A stretch of 64,000 nt of DNA from Prevotella sp. CAG:1320 (GTDB lineage Bacteria > Bacteroidota > Bacteroidia > Bacteroidales > Bacteroidaceae). The first letter of the stretch is position 1, and the number at the start of each line of letters is the position of its first letter. The DNA lies in NCBI GenBank assembly GCA_000435635.1, contig FR882149.1, positions 68,386-132,385 of the forward strand, given 5' to 3'. This document shows positions 36,913 to 45,392 of the stretch, piece by piece. The notes beneath the pieces were generated by a model. That model had not been told where the DNA came from. It searched no databases and worked only from the letters and a program-made list of their open reading frames with translations. A program made the translations under genes and the position numbers.

Positions 36913-37674
36913 TTAATGCTTATTATTCTTATTGTTCAATATCAGTTTTTCCAAAAATCTCATTTGGTCTGCAAAGTAAACACTTTTTTTTGGATTATTC
37001 AAATTTAATCGGCTAATTATTTCCAAAGCCTTCTCATATTTACCTTGCTTAATGTAAATGCGGGCCAATGTCTCGGTGAAATAGGCGTTATTGGGCGTTT
37101 CTTCTTCCTCGTCCATCGAAGGCTCTATTTCGGGCATGAACTCCAGGGGGCTATCCGTGTCCTCCATGGTGTTAAGATTGAATTTTCCGTCCTTGATAAA
37201 GTCGTCTATGAGGTTTTGCCCCTTCATTTTGGGAGCAGGTTCGCTCTCCTCGTCCTCGCTCTCCGTTTCCAGCAGATAGGCCACATAGTCCACGGCGGCA
37301 TCTGCGGGCGTAGGCTTTCGTTTAGGTTTAGCTTCTTGCGCTTCCGCGGGAATCGTGTCCAAGAAACTATCTATAAGCGCCACGGTACGGCTGTTACCAT
37401 CCTCTCCCTCTGCCTGCTCCTTAGGTTTAGCCACCCGTTTCATTTGATAATGCGCCGCCTCTATCATCTGGAAAATCACGCGGCGGTCGGTGATATAGAT
37501 AGCTGCCCTGCGCAATTCCTCGTCAAAAGAGGCATCGTGCAAGAGATAGAGGTTTTGCAACATCAGGAGCCTGGCGGTCTGGTAATAGGGATAGAGCGCC
37601 AAAAGTGCCCGGAGATCATAAAGGGTCTCCTTGTTGAGCAGTTCGGGATGTTGTATCAAGCGCGTCAGTTCCAT
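36913..37674 (-). CDS. Tetratricopeptide-type conserved Bacteroidales protein
   Basis: 253 residues without signal peptide. N-terminal LLALYPYYQTARLLMLQNLYLLHD and C-terminal FTETLARIYIKQGKYEKALEIISRLNLNNPKKSVYFADQ are helical-repeat (TPR) segments, separated by an acidic linker (about residues 130-190). The gene sits between lptE and secG in the conserved operon. Function unknown; an adaptor role in envelope assembly would fit the neighbours but is a guess. Confidence 0.8.
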   Translation of the reverse strand: MELTRLIQHPELLNKETLYDLRALLALYPYYQTARLLMLQNLYLLHDASFDEELRRAAIYITDRRVIFQMIEAAHYQMKRVAKPKEQAEGEDGNSRTVALIDSFLDTIPAEAQEAKPKRKPTPADAAVDYVAYLLETESEDEESEPAPKMKGQNLIDDFIKDGKFNLNTMEDTDSPLEFMPEIEPSMDEEEETPNNAYFTETLARIYIKQGKYEKALEIISRLNLNNPKKSVYFADQMRFLEKLILNNKNNKH

Positions 37675-37695
37675 GATGGGTTGCTTTAAGAGAAC

Positions 37696-38226
37696 TTACC
37701 AGTTGGCCACGGTGGCGTTGAATATCTGATCCACCAAGTCGTCTATCATTTGCGAAACGAGTTCTTCCTGCACGGAATTCAGGCTTTGAGTGGTCTCATA
37801 GCTGGCCGTGGCGGTGAATTGCTGCTCGAAATCCTCGTTGTGATTCACGTTGTTGGTGAATCGCACGTTGACGGTCAGGCTCAACTCCGTCATGGCAGAG
37901 TAGCCTTCGCTGGACACAGACTTATTGCGCTGGCTGTATTGGGTGATCTCTCCCTCTATTTTCAAGTCTCCGTTGCGCCTTACCTGCTGCAGCTTGGTGT
38001 GGTTGGCGAACTCATCCTTCAGGGCGTTGTTGAACATCGGCCCCATAGGCCCCCACACATAGCTGCTACGGATAGGAAAGTCAGCTATCTGTATGGTTTT
38101 CGTCTTGTTGTAGTCTATGCTGGCGCCATTGAAGCCATAGCTCACGGAGCATGCCGTAAGCAAAACCAGCAGGCCCGTTGAGGCCAAAAGCCACAATCTC
38201 CGTCGCTTAGTCTTTATCCAGTCCAT
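37696..38226 (-). CDS. lptE: LptE-family outer-membrane lipoprotein
   Basis: Partner of LptD in lipopolysaccharide insertion. Lipobox LLTA-C (residues 21-25), then a small alpha/beta domain (TIQIADFPIRSSYVWGPMGPMF, FANHTKLQQVRRNGDLKIEGEITQY split by strands) matching the Bacteroidetes LptE. 176 residues from the ATG at 38226, which overlaps the end of the sigma-54 regulator gene by 20 bp; the in-frame extension to 38343 is rejected because it buries the signal peptide. Confidence 0.85.
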   Translation of the reverse strand: MDWIKTKRRRLWLLASTGLLVLLTACSVSYGFNGASIDYNKTKTIQIADFPIRSSYVWGPMGPMFNNALKDEFANHTKLQQVRRNGDLKIEGEITQYSQRNKSVSSEGYSAMTELSLTVNVRFTNNVNHNEDFEQQFTATASYETTQSLNSVQEELVSQMIDDLVDQIFNATVANW

Positions 38227-39493
38227 ATTGCTTGATGCGTCTGTATAGAGTACGATCTGATATGCCCAGTTCCCTTGCCGCTTTCTTGCGATTGCCTCCA
38301 TTGCGTTCCAACGCCTTTTGCAGCATCTTCTTTCCCACGTCATCCAGGCTCATGATTTCATCCTCTTCTATTTCCTCGGCCTCAGCCTCCTCGGTTTCCC
38401 TTGCCTGTGCCTTTTCTTGATGGGAAAAGGTCGCGGGATAAGGCGTGGATGCGGTAATCGTCTCATAATGGGGATGCTGGAAACCAACTTCTCCCCGCAA
38501 GCCCCTGGCTTCATCCAGCTGCTTGCGCAAAGAAGACATGTCCCGCCTGAGATCACTCACGCTGCCTCTCAACTCATAGAGAATCTTGTAGAGCATCTCC
38601 CGCTCGCTCTCATAAGAATGGGGGCCAGCCTCAGGATTAATGGTGGCCAACTGGGTGGAAGGTTCATCCTGGGGAATGAAACGCGAGAGCGTTTGCAAAC
38701 TCACGTCCCTTTCCTGGCTCAAGACAGACATCTGCTCGGTGATGTTTTTCAGTTGCCTCACGTTGCCTGGCCACTTATAGCTCATCAAGGCTTGTTGCGC
38801 CTCTGGGGTCAGCGTTATCTTTGGCAGATGATACTTGTCGGCCATCTGCATGGCAAACAGGCGGAAGAGCAACAAAATGTCTTCCCCCCGGTCTCTCAAA
38901 GGCGGCATCTGGATGGGGATGGTATTCAGGCGGTAGTAAAGATCTTCCCTGAAACGGCCTTCACTGATGGCCTTGCGCATGTTGACATTGGTGGCGGCCA
39001 CGATGCGCACATCGGTCTTGCGCACCTCCTGCCCGCCCACGCGGATATACTCGCCCGTCTCCAACACGCGCAAGAGTCGGGCTTGGGTGGCGATGGGCAG
39101 TTCGCCCACTTCGTCCAGGAAGATGGTGCCCTTGTTGGCGATGCCGAAATAGCCTTCGCTCTCGCCTATCGCTCCCGTGAAAGAACCCTTCTCGTGGCCA
39201 AACAGCTCACTGTCTATAGTTCCCTCGGGAATGGAACCGCAGTTGATGGCGAAATATTTCTCCCTGCGCCTCGGCGAAGCGTCGTGTATCACGCGGGGCA
39301 TTTTCTCCTTGCCCGAAGCGTCGTGTATCACGCGGGGCAATATCTCCTTGCCCACTCCGCTCTCGCCGACTATCAGCACAGACAAGTCGGTGGGTGCCAC
39401 TTGTAGAGCGACATCCAGCGCACGGTTAAGGCCATCGCTGTTGCCCACGATGTTGTACCGTTGCTTGATAGCTTGCAGTTCTGAAATATTCAT
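38207..39493 (-). CDS. Sigma-54-dependent transcriptional regulator without receiver domain
   Basis: AAA+ enhancer-binding activator of sigma-54 RNA polymerase. Walker A GESGVGKE (near residue 43), the sigma-contact loop GSFTGA (variant of GAFTGA), Walker B GTIFLDEVGELP, sensor region RIVAATNVN, and a Fis-type helix-turn-helix at the C terminus (KKAARELGISDRTLYRRIKQYGL). There is no N-terminal sensory domain, as in many Bacteroidales homologues. Unusual: a 39-bp in-frame tandem duplication directly after Walker A repeats PRVIHDAS twice, adding 13 residues. Centre of the rlmN-secG operon. Confidence 0.9.
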   Translation of the reverse strand: MNISELQAIKQRYNIVGNSDGLNRALDVALQVAPTDLSVLIVGESGVGKEILPRVIHDASGKEKMPRVIHDASPRRREKYFAINCGSIPEGTIDSELFGHEKGSFTGAIGESEGYFGIANKGTIFLDEVGELPIATQARLLRVLETGEYIRVGGQEVRKTDVRIVAATNVNMRKAISEGRFREDLYYRLNTIPIQMPPLRDRGEDILLLFRLFAMQMADKYHLPKITLTPEAQQALMSYKWPGNVRQLKNITEQMSVLSQERDVSLQTLSRFIPQDEPSTQLATINPEAGPHSYESEREMLYKILYELRGSVSDLRRDMSSLRKQLDEARGLRGEVGFQHPHYETITASTPYPATFSHQEKAQARETEEAEAEEIEEDEIMSLDDVGKKMLQKALERNGGNRKKAARELGISDRTLYRRIKQYGLDKD

Positions 39494-39570
39494 TGAGCGT
39501 ACAAAATTACATATAATATTTGAGATATCCTCAACTTTGGCCGAATTTCAAGCGAAACCACTCCTCCACC

Positions 39571-40701
39571 CTACTCTTGTTGCCCAGGGTCTTTCTTGGG
39601 GAAAGGCTCATTGGAGTGTTTCTTGGGAATGGCGAAGCGTACGCGCTCGCTCTCATCCTTCTTCTCATGGTACAGCTTGGGCAACGGATTTTCTTGCGGC
39701 TCCTTGAACATCATCTTATTGCGATATATGTCTATAGCCATAAAGAGGGCTTGACGGAAACCGAACTCGTCCGCCTTTCCTTTGCCGGCCATGTCGTATC
39801 TCACTTCCAAGTCCGCGGCGGTGCGTATCAGGGGCAGGCCAGCCGTATAGACCACTCCCTCCCCGTCACTCAATACCAGGAAAGGAGTACGGACTTGCTC
39901 GTAATACATGCCCAATGCGCCGTCGAAGTCCGCGTAGTATCCTTTGCCGAAGAACACGTCAGACGCATATGGCCCAAACACCTGTATTCCCTCGTCGGCC
40001 AGTTTCTCAACGGCGGGCAATATGATTTCCCGTTCCTCCTTGCCCATCTCTCCGTTGATGCCAGGATTAAGCGAGAGCACTGCCAGTCGGGGGTTGGAAA
40101 TGCGGAAGTCTGAGCGCAAGGTCTCCGCGAACAACCGGACTTTGGCCATGACGTTCTCCTCAGTGATAGATTCCACCACTTGGTTTACGGGCACCATACC
40201 CGTGAGGCTGGCCACTCTCATCTTGCTGTTGACATAGATATTGAAGGCCTGCGCCCCCTCACCCACGCATGTCTCCAGGAACCGCGTATGTCCCGGGAAG
40301 GGATAACCCGCCATCTGGGCGTTGCTCTTGTTGACGGGCGTGGTCACCAATACGTCAAACAGACCTCGGCGGAAGTCTGTCATGGCCCTGTCCAAAGACT
40401 TCATGGCCGCCGTGCCCGACTCCGGGGTGGCGGTACCTAATTCCACCTTCACCTCGTCTTCTATGGCAGCCAGCAAGTTCAGCCGTCCTTCCATGGCGTC
40501 TTCCGCCTTGTGGATGATGGTAAACTGCGCGGGGGTGTTCATCACTTTCTTATGATAAGCGGCCACCTTAGGCGAGCCATAGACAATAGGCACGCACATG
40601 TCCAGCATCTCCGGCTCCGAGAAAGTCTTGAATATCAGCTCATATCCAATGCTGTTGGTATCTCCGTGGGTAATCGCCACGCGTATCTTTCTTTCTTCCA
40701 T
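39571..40701 (-). CDS. pdxA: 4-hydroxythreonine-4-phosphate dehydrogenase PdxA
   Basis: NAD-dependent oxidative decarboxylation step of pyridoxal phosphate synthesis (DXP-dependent route). Start KIRVAITHGDTNSIGYELI, central VTTPVNKSNAQMAGYPFPGHTRFLE holding a metal-ligand His, and NPGINGEMGKEE..I match PdxA, the divergent Bacteroidetes form. 376 residues includes a charged C-terminal extension of about 35 residues (KKDESERVRF, KKHSNEPFPKKD). Located 17 bp after the DUF4837 gene. Confidence 0.92.
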   Translation of the reverse strand: MEERKIRVAITHGDTNSIGYELIFKTFSEPEMLDMCVPIVYGSPKVAAYHKKVMNTPAQFTIIHKAEDAMEGRLNLLAAIEDEVKVELGTATPESGTAAMKSLDRAMTDFRRGLFDVLVTTPVNKSNAQMAGYPFPGHTRFLETCVGEGAQAFNIYVNSKMRVASLTGMVPVNQVVESITEENVMAKVRLFAETLRSDFRISNPRLAVLSLNPGINGEMGKEEREIILPAVEKLADEGIQVFGPYASDVFFGKGYYADFDGALGMYYEQVRTPFLVLSDGEGVVYTAGLPLIRTAADLEVRYDMAGKGKADEFGFRQALFMAIDIYRNKMMFKEPQENPLPKLYHEKKDESERVRFAIPKKHSNEPFPKKDPGQQE

Positions 40702-40718
40702 GTATAATTATAGTTGTA

Positions 40719-41558
40719 TTATTGAGTTCTTAGACTATACAACACGGCATCCAGTTGCCGCATCAGGTTTCTCTTCTTTCCGCCAGGAGCGTAAACAAAC
40801 GCCTCTATGGTAACGCCCTGGCGGGTGACGCTGGCAAAGGGGCCTCCCATGGCATCCCCTTTCATCTCCCAAAGCCCATAGCGGTAAACCCCTCCGCCAG
40901 GCAATGGGCGTTCCTTGAGCGTTCCCTTCACGGTTTGCACATACATGCTGTCGGTCTCGCCTTTGACGTTCTGCCGCATCACGCTGTCCCGGTTCACACC
41001 TTTATATATACAAACATTGCGCATGGGGGAAGCCTTATTGTCAGACAGCCAAAGGAAGTCCTTCCCCCGCCTGGCGCTGTTCATGTCACTCGGGATGAGC
41101 ACGCTCACGCCAAACATCTGGCGTATGGTTTCCTCCATCTTGGCGTTATGCCGCTGACGCAACCATTCCGTAGCCACCCGCAACTCAAACTCCTGCAGAA
41201 GCGCGAGGAGTCGCTTGCCGTCCCTGCCATCTGTATAAACAATGAGCTGCGGCCGTGCGTAGCGGTCAACTTCCCGCCTCATCGTCCTGGACGTATCCCT
41301 GACAACAATGGCCCTGGCCAACCTCAACGAGCCTTTCCATTGAGGTGATGCCACCCGGGAGACATCAAAAGACGGCTCACGTTGCGGCAGTCCCTCCGCG
41401 TCGACTTGCAGCAAACGGGTGAGCAGATTGTCACTGTCGTCCACCACCAAAACCTCAAAGGGCTTCCCGCCACTGTCTGGCAGCGCACCTGGCCCATTGG
41501 CGCAAGCGGTCAGTAGCGCTACGACCACAAGCAAACAAACTTCACGCCCCTTCATCAC
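40719..41558 (-). CDS. DUF4837 family lipoprotein
   Basis: 279 residues with lipobox LLTA-C at residues 16-20. PFEVLVVDDSDNLLTRLLQ and the paired REPSFDVSRV / VYRYGLWEMKGDAMGGPFAS blocks belong to DUF4837, a Bacteroidetes-only family of unknown function nearly always placed between rlmN and pdxA. Overlaps the rlmN 3' end by 17 bp, so translation is probably coupled. Confidence 0.85.
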   Translation of the reverse strand: MMKGREVCLLVVVALLTACANGPGALPDSGGKPFEVLVVDDSDNLLTRLLQVDAEGLPQREPSFDVSRVASPQWKGSLRLARAIVVRDTSRTMRREVDRYARPQLIVYTDGRDGKRLLALLQEFELRVATEWLRQRHNAKMEETIRQMFGVSVLIPSDMNSARRGKDFLWLSDNKASPMRNVCIYKGVNRDSVMRQNVKGETDSMYVQTVKGTLKERPLPGGGVYRYGLWEMKGDAMGGPFASVTRQGVTIEAFVYAPGGKKRNLMRQLDAVLYSLRTQ

Positions 41559-42594
41559 CTCTTATTTCCGCTATCTTCTTGGCGGTGCTCAAGAGCCCGC
41601 AAGCGGCGTAGATGTCTTGACCGCGACTGGCTCTGATGGTGGTGAACACGCCATGAGCGGTCAGGTAATCGCGCAAGGCCAGCATCTTCTCCTCGCTGGC
41701 TCCCTGGAGGGGCACTTCCGGTATGGGATGGAAACGTATCAAATTGACCCTGCACGTGAGTCCGTGCAGCAACTTGATGATTTCCCGGGCGTGGCGGTCG
41801 CTGTCATTGAGCCCGCCAAAGACGATATACTCAAACGAGAGTCTGCGCTGATGGGCGAAATCATAACGTCGCAACAGCTCCACCACCTGCTTGATGCCCA
41901 TGCCCCGCTCGGCTGGCATCAGACTGGCGCGCTGCTCGGGCAACGGGGAATGCAGGCTGATGGCCACGTGGCACTCGCTCTCGTCCAGAAACCTTTCCAG
42001 TTTGCCCCGGATGCCTACGCTGCTCACCGTTATGCGGCGTGGACTCCATGCCCAACCATAGTCAGCGGTAAGTATTTGGGTGGCTTTCAATACCGCCTCC
42101 AGGTTGTCCATGGGCTCTCCTTGTCCCATGAATACTATGTTTGTCAACGTATCGGCCTCGGGCAGGCTATATACCTGGTTGAGAATCTCGCCCGTGGTGA
42201 GCTGACCCTCAAATCCCTGCTTGCCGGTTTGGCAGAAAAGGCAATTCATCTTGCAACCCACCTGGGAAGAGACACAGAGCGTGGCGCGGTCTCCGTCCGG
42301 TATATAGACAGCCTCCACGTACTTGCCTTGGGCGGCGGGGAAAAGATACTTCACCGTGCCGTCCACGGAGTGCCGCTCATCTATCGGGGCGGCGCAGCCC
42401 ACCTCATAGACTTCCGCCAATCGTTCCCGGTTCTTCTTTGAGAGATTGGTCATCTGGTCTATGCTCCTCACGCGGTGCTTATAGAGCCACTCGGCCATCT
42501 GCCCTCCGGCGAAAGCGGGCATACCCAACTCCTTGGCGACCTCTCTCAATTCCGTCAAAGTGAGTCCCAACAGGGGTTTCTTGTCAGCGTTCAT
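41542..42594 (-). CDS. rlmN: Dual-specificity rRNA/tRNA methyltransferase RlmN
   Basis: Radical-SAM enzyme that methylates C2 of A2503 in 23S rRNA. The 4Fe-4S motif CKMNCLFC lies near residue 112, the conserved CNFIVFMGQGEPMDN-type segment is present as NIVFMGQGEPMDN, and the second catalytic cysteine is in the C-terminal IYAACGLL. 350 residues is normal. First gene of the seven-gene operon. A TATCTTCG box (42607-42600) ends only 5 bp from the ATG, so the transcript may be leaderless. Confidence 0.95.
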   Translation of the reverse strand: MNADKKPLLGLTLTELREVAKELGMPAFAGGQMAEWLYKHRVRSIDQMTNLSKKNRERLAEVYEVGCAAPIDERHSVDGTVKYLFPAAQGKYVEAVYIPDGDRATLCVSSQVGCKMNCLFCQTGKQGFEGQLTTGEILNQVYSLPEADTLTNIVFMGQGEPMDNLEAVLKATQILTADYGWAWSPRRITVSSVGIRGKLERFLDESECHVAISLHSPLPEQRASLMPAERGMGIKQVVELLRRYDFAHQRRLSFEYIVFGGLNDSDRHAREIIKLLHGLTCRVNLIRFHPIPEVPLQGASEEKMLALRDYLTAHGVFTTIRASRGQDIYAACGLLSTAKKIAEIRGDEGA

Positions 42595-42599
42595 GTTCG

Positions 42600-42607
42600 C
42601 GAAGATA
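42600..42607 (-). promoter_or_regulatory. Possible -7 box of the rlmN operon
   Basis: Minus-strand TATCTTCG (one mismatch to TAnnTTTG), placed so that transcription would begin at or next to the start codon. Confidence 0.35.
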
Positions 42608-42690
42608 ACTTAAATCGGGGAGAATACAAAATAAAAAGCTCGCTTTTTCATTTTTATTGACGAGAGGGAGAGGCTGCTTCCCCAAAAACG

Positions 42691-42768
42691 CAGTACTACT
42701 GCAAGTGGCAACGCTGTGCTACTGATACCAAAAGTCAGCAATACTGAAATCGCAACGCAGTAGTACCG
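42691..42768. repeat. Four-unit 22/23-bp-period palindromic array, CAGTAnnACTG family
   Basis: CAGTACTACTG (42691), CTGTGCTACTG (42714), CAGCAATACTG (42736), CAGTAGTACCG (42758): spacings 23, 22 and 22 bp. It lies in the 268-bp divergent gap between rlmN and the AAA ATPase gene, unlike most other arrays, which are at gene ends. Confidence 0.75.
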
Positions 42769-42850
42769 ACTTTCTGGAGCGATGATGTAGCCTGGAAAGA
42801 AAAAACTAAAATAATTTTAGCCTTACCCACATTTTGGCACAAGCTACGTC

Positions 42851-42858
42851 TAACTTCG
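42851..42858 (+). promoter_or_regulatory. Possible -7 box of the AAA ATPase gene
   Basis: TAACTTCG four bases before the ATG at 42863. Either the message is leaderless or translation starts at the in-frame ATG 42893. Confidence 0.35.
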
Positions 42859-42862
42859 CGGC

Positions 42863-44839
42863 ATGAAAGATAAAGAAAGAGGAGAAAAAGACATGGAAAG
42901 ACTATCGCTGACACAACACGCCAAGGCCGCTGCCGGCAAACTGAAAAACAGCAAGCTGAAGCGACTGACCACCATCTCGGCATCACTGGACGCCATCCGT
43001 AAGACTTTGTCCCTGGACAACCGGGAGCAAGCCATGATGCTCGTGGCCATCCTTGACAGGCAGTGCGGGCAGCAATCCACCGACACAGACGACCTGGCAA
43101 ACTACTTCGGCTGCTCCACGCTAGACGTGATGGAATACGTCCCCGCCCTGCTCTCCCTGCAAGCCAAGGGCTTTATCGAGTCCGCCAATGGCGAGGAAGA
43201 GAATATCGTGAAGCGGCAATACCAGCTGTGCGAGGACGTGTTCAACGCCATCGTGGAAGGCCGGGAGGTGAAGCCCATCCCGCCCACCGCGTCCACCGAG
43301 TTTGACCAGTTTAACTTCTGCGCCAAGGCCAGCGAACTGATACACAGCCGCTCACAAGAAAAACAAACCACGCGGAAAGCTCTCTCCCGGATACAAGCCC
43401 TGGAGAAGGAGCACGCCGGCCTGGACTTGGTGAAAACCATACAAGCCAAGCTGCCCGACATCAGCGACCGGGCATTCTTCTACGAGATGGTAAACGACTT
43501 CACCCAAGACGGTGACGGCGGGAAAAGCGGCATCAACAGCACACTGGAAGACCTCTTCGACAGCGTGAGCGTGCGCGTAACCCAAAAAGCGCGACTCATG
43601 AAGGGAACCCATCCCCTAATGGCTGCCGAACTGGTAGAGGCGGAAGATAAAGACACGCTGGTGTTGACCGACGAGGCGGTAAAGTTGCTCTTCGGCGAAA
43701 ACGCCAACGTCTACCGAAGCGACAGAAGTGGACTGGACCGCTACGAGTTCCTGGCCAAAGTAAGAGACGACATCGGCAACCTGCCTGGCGAGGTAGAAGC
43801 GGTGGAAAAATGGAAATTCATCAGGGGAGTGAGGAAACTGGAAAACAAGAACCCACAACTCTCCGCCATCGCCAACCTGCTCCGCTTGGTAGAAAACCCG
43901 CAAGACCGTGCCATCTTCTACGCCGTGTGCTACGAGGCCAAAGACGGCGACACACTCCGCTTCCGCCAGTTATCCAGCTTCATGCCCGAGCGCGATGCCT
44001 TTCGGGAAACACGAGAGTTCAAGGCCAACAAGCACATCCTGCAAAGGCACGGACTCGTGGAAGTGTGCGAGAATGGCATGTTTAACGATGCCGCGCTGAA
44101 GCTCACCCCGAAGGGCATGGAACTTTACTTCGAGGAAGACGCTCACTTCTTCGAAAATCCCATCAACATCAAGCAATTGGTGAGCCATGAAAAAATCACG
44201 CCCAAGCGACTCTTCTTCGAACCCAACCTGCAACGGCAACTCTCCACGCTCACCGAGAGCCTGCGGGAAGACAACTACGTCACGCTGCAAGAGCGGCTCA
44301 AGGAGAAAGGCTTGCCCACGGGCGTGGCCGCCCTACTCTACGGACTGCCCGGCACGGGAAAGACCGAAAGCGTATGGCAATTGGCCCGGCAGACAGGGCG
44401 AGACGTCTTGCACGTAGACATCTCCGCCACCAAGACCTGCTGGTTTGGCGAGAGCGAGAAACTCATCAAGGAAGTGTTCGAGAACTATCGCCGCCTCTGC
44501 GGCCAAAGCAAGATGAAGCCCATCCTGCTCTTCAACGAGGCCGACGCCGTCTTCTCCAAGCGCAAGGACGCCAACAGCAGCAACGTGGCGCAGACAGAAA
44601 ACGCCATCCAAAACATCATACTGGAAGAGATGGAGCGACTGGACGGCATCCTCATCGCCACCACCAACATGGCCGACAACCTGGACAAGGCCTTCGAACG
44701 CCGCTTCCTATTCAAGATACGCTTCGACAAGCCCAACCTGGAAGCCAAGTCAGGCATCTGGCGTGACAACTGCCCACGCTCCAGGAGGCCGAGGCCAACA
44801 AGCTGGCCTCCCGTTTCGACTTCAGCGGCGGCGAGATAG
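42863..44839 (+). CDS. AAA family ATPase, C terminus frameshifted
   Basis: 658-residue reading. N-terminal two-thirds is helical with winged-helix-like parts (DTDDLANYFGCSTLDVMEYV). The C-terminal AAA+ module has Walker A GLPGTGKTES, a Walker B with Asn (ILLFNEADAVF) as in this ATPase branch, sensor 1 LIATTNM and arginine finger FERRF. After residue about 636 the frame becomes an Arg/Pro-rich tail (RSRRPRPTSWPP) unlike AAA proteins, while the -1 frame continues with a normal AAA lid to 44970. A one-base deletion near 44770 explains this. Start may be ATG 42893, which has AGAGGAG upstream. First gene of an accessory cluster; function unknown, perhaps a protein-remodelling partner of the next genes. 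Confidence 0.75.
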   Translation: MKDKERGEKDMERLSLTQHAKAAAGKLKNSKLKRLTTISASLDAIRKTLSLDNREQAMMLVAILDRQCGQQSTDTDDLANYFGCSTLDVMEYVPALLSLQAKGFIESANGEEENIVKRQYQLCEDVFNAIVEGREVKPIPPTASTEFDQFNFCAKASELIHSRSQEKQTTRKALSRIQALEKEHAGLDLVKTIQAKLPDISDRAFFYEMVNDFTQDGDGGKSGINSTLEDLFDSVSVRVTQKARLMKGTHPLMAAELVEAEDKDTLVLTDEAVKLLFGENANVYRSDRSGLDRYEFLAKVRDDIGNLPGEVEAVEKWKFIRGVRKLENKNPQLSAIANLLRLVENPQDRAIFYAVCYEAKDGDTLRFRQLSSFMPERDAFRETREFKANKHILQRHGLVEVCENGMFNDAALKLTPKGMELYFEEDAHFFENPINIKQLVSHEKITPKRLFFEPNLQRQLSTLTESLREDNYVTLQERLKEKGLPTGVAALLYGLPGTGKTESVWQLARQTGRDVLHVDISATKTCWFGESEKLIKEVFENYRRLCGQSKMKPILLFNEADAVFSKRKDANSSNVAQTENAIQNIILEEMERLDGILIATTNMADNLDKAFERRFLFKIRFDKPNLEAKSGIWRDNCPRSRRPRPTSWPPVSTSAAAR

Positions 44840-44970
44840 ACAACGTGGTGCGCAAGATCACCATGGAGGAAATACTCCAAGGCACCGCTCCCACATTGGA
44901 ACACCTCGTCACCCTCTGCGAGGAAGAGCGCATAGAAAAAGGCGGACAAGGCATCGGTTTCAACAAATAA
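44769..44970 (+). pseudogene. Detached C-terminal end of the AAA ATPase (shifted frame)
   Basis: Continues the ATPase after the frameshift: LPTLQEAEANKLASRF, then DFSGGEIDNVVRKI and MEEIL, stop TAA at 44968. This is the AAA+ lid with the sensor 2-type GG motif. It has no start codon of its own. If the deletion is a sequencing error, the intact protein spans 42863-44970, about 701 residues. Confidence 0.7.
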
Positions 44971-45076
44971 ACCACAAAAAGCGCAGCTTTGTCAATCTTT
45001 GGCAGAACATGGGCGTAACTTCACGACATAACGACAAGAAAATATGGCAGAGGCAGCAAAAAAATCGTCCAAAATG

Positions 45077-45107
45077 TTGCAAGCTATCGATAATTATCAT
45101 AACTTTG
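45077..45107 (+). promoter_or_regulatory. Consensus promoter upstream of the 718-residue gene
   Basis: TTG (45077-45079), 20 bp, TAACTTTG (45100-45107). The start of transcription would be near 45114, about 280 nt before the ATG at 45393. Confidence 0.65.
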
Positions 45108-45110
45108 CGA

Positions 45111-45347
45111 ATGGAAATACCTCCCGCAAGGGTGGCTTCCGGACATTGAGGACTATTGAAAGAGCATCTAGCGGCTTTTTGATTCACGTAAATCTTGCAA
45201 CTTTCCCTGAATCAGTCAAAAGCTGGCGAATGATGTCCACATCCCATATAGGGGCGTGGGCTGCTTCTGCCACTTTGTTGATTCGGGTTGTGCAAGAACC
45301 TACGTGGGCAAGGTGGACAGACGTGGGCTTGCGCCCTTTCTCTTTTT
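45111..45347 (+). ncRNA. Candidate leader RNA / attenuator ending in a terminator hairpin
   Basis: From the promoter above to a hairpin GGGCAAG / CTTGCGCCC (45306-45336) followed by TTTCTCTTTTT. CGTGGGC occurs three times (near 45254, 45303, 45322), so alternative pairings are possible. A short ORF of 13 codons begins at 45111. The 422-bp gap 44971-45392 holds no protein gene that I trust; this looks like a regulated leader or a small RNA. No known RNA family was recognised. Confidence 0.4.
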
Positions 45348-45392
45348 ACCCCCGCGACACATGAGACTAACCTTTTCTAACCTTATAACACG

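Noticed and set aside
38318..39406. 362-residue ORF antisense to the sigma-54 regulator
   Set aside because: Shadow; composition typical of reverse-frame translation, no family match.
45044..45364. 106-residue ORF in the leader region
   Set aside because: Starts upstream of the mapped promoter box and runs through the terminator-like hairpin; treated as non-coding leader.
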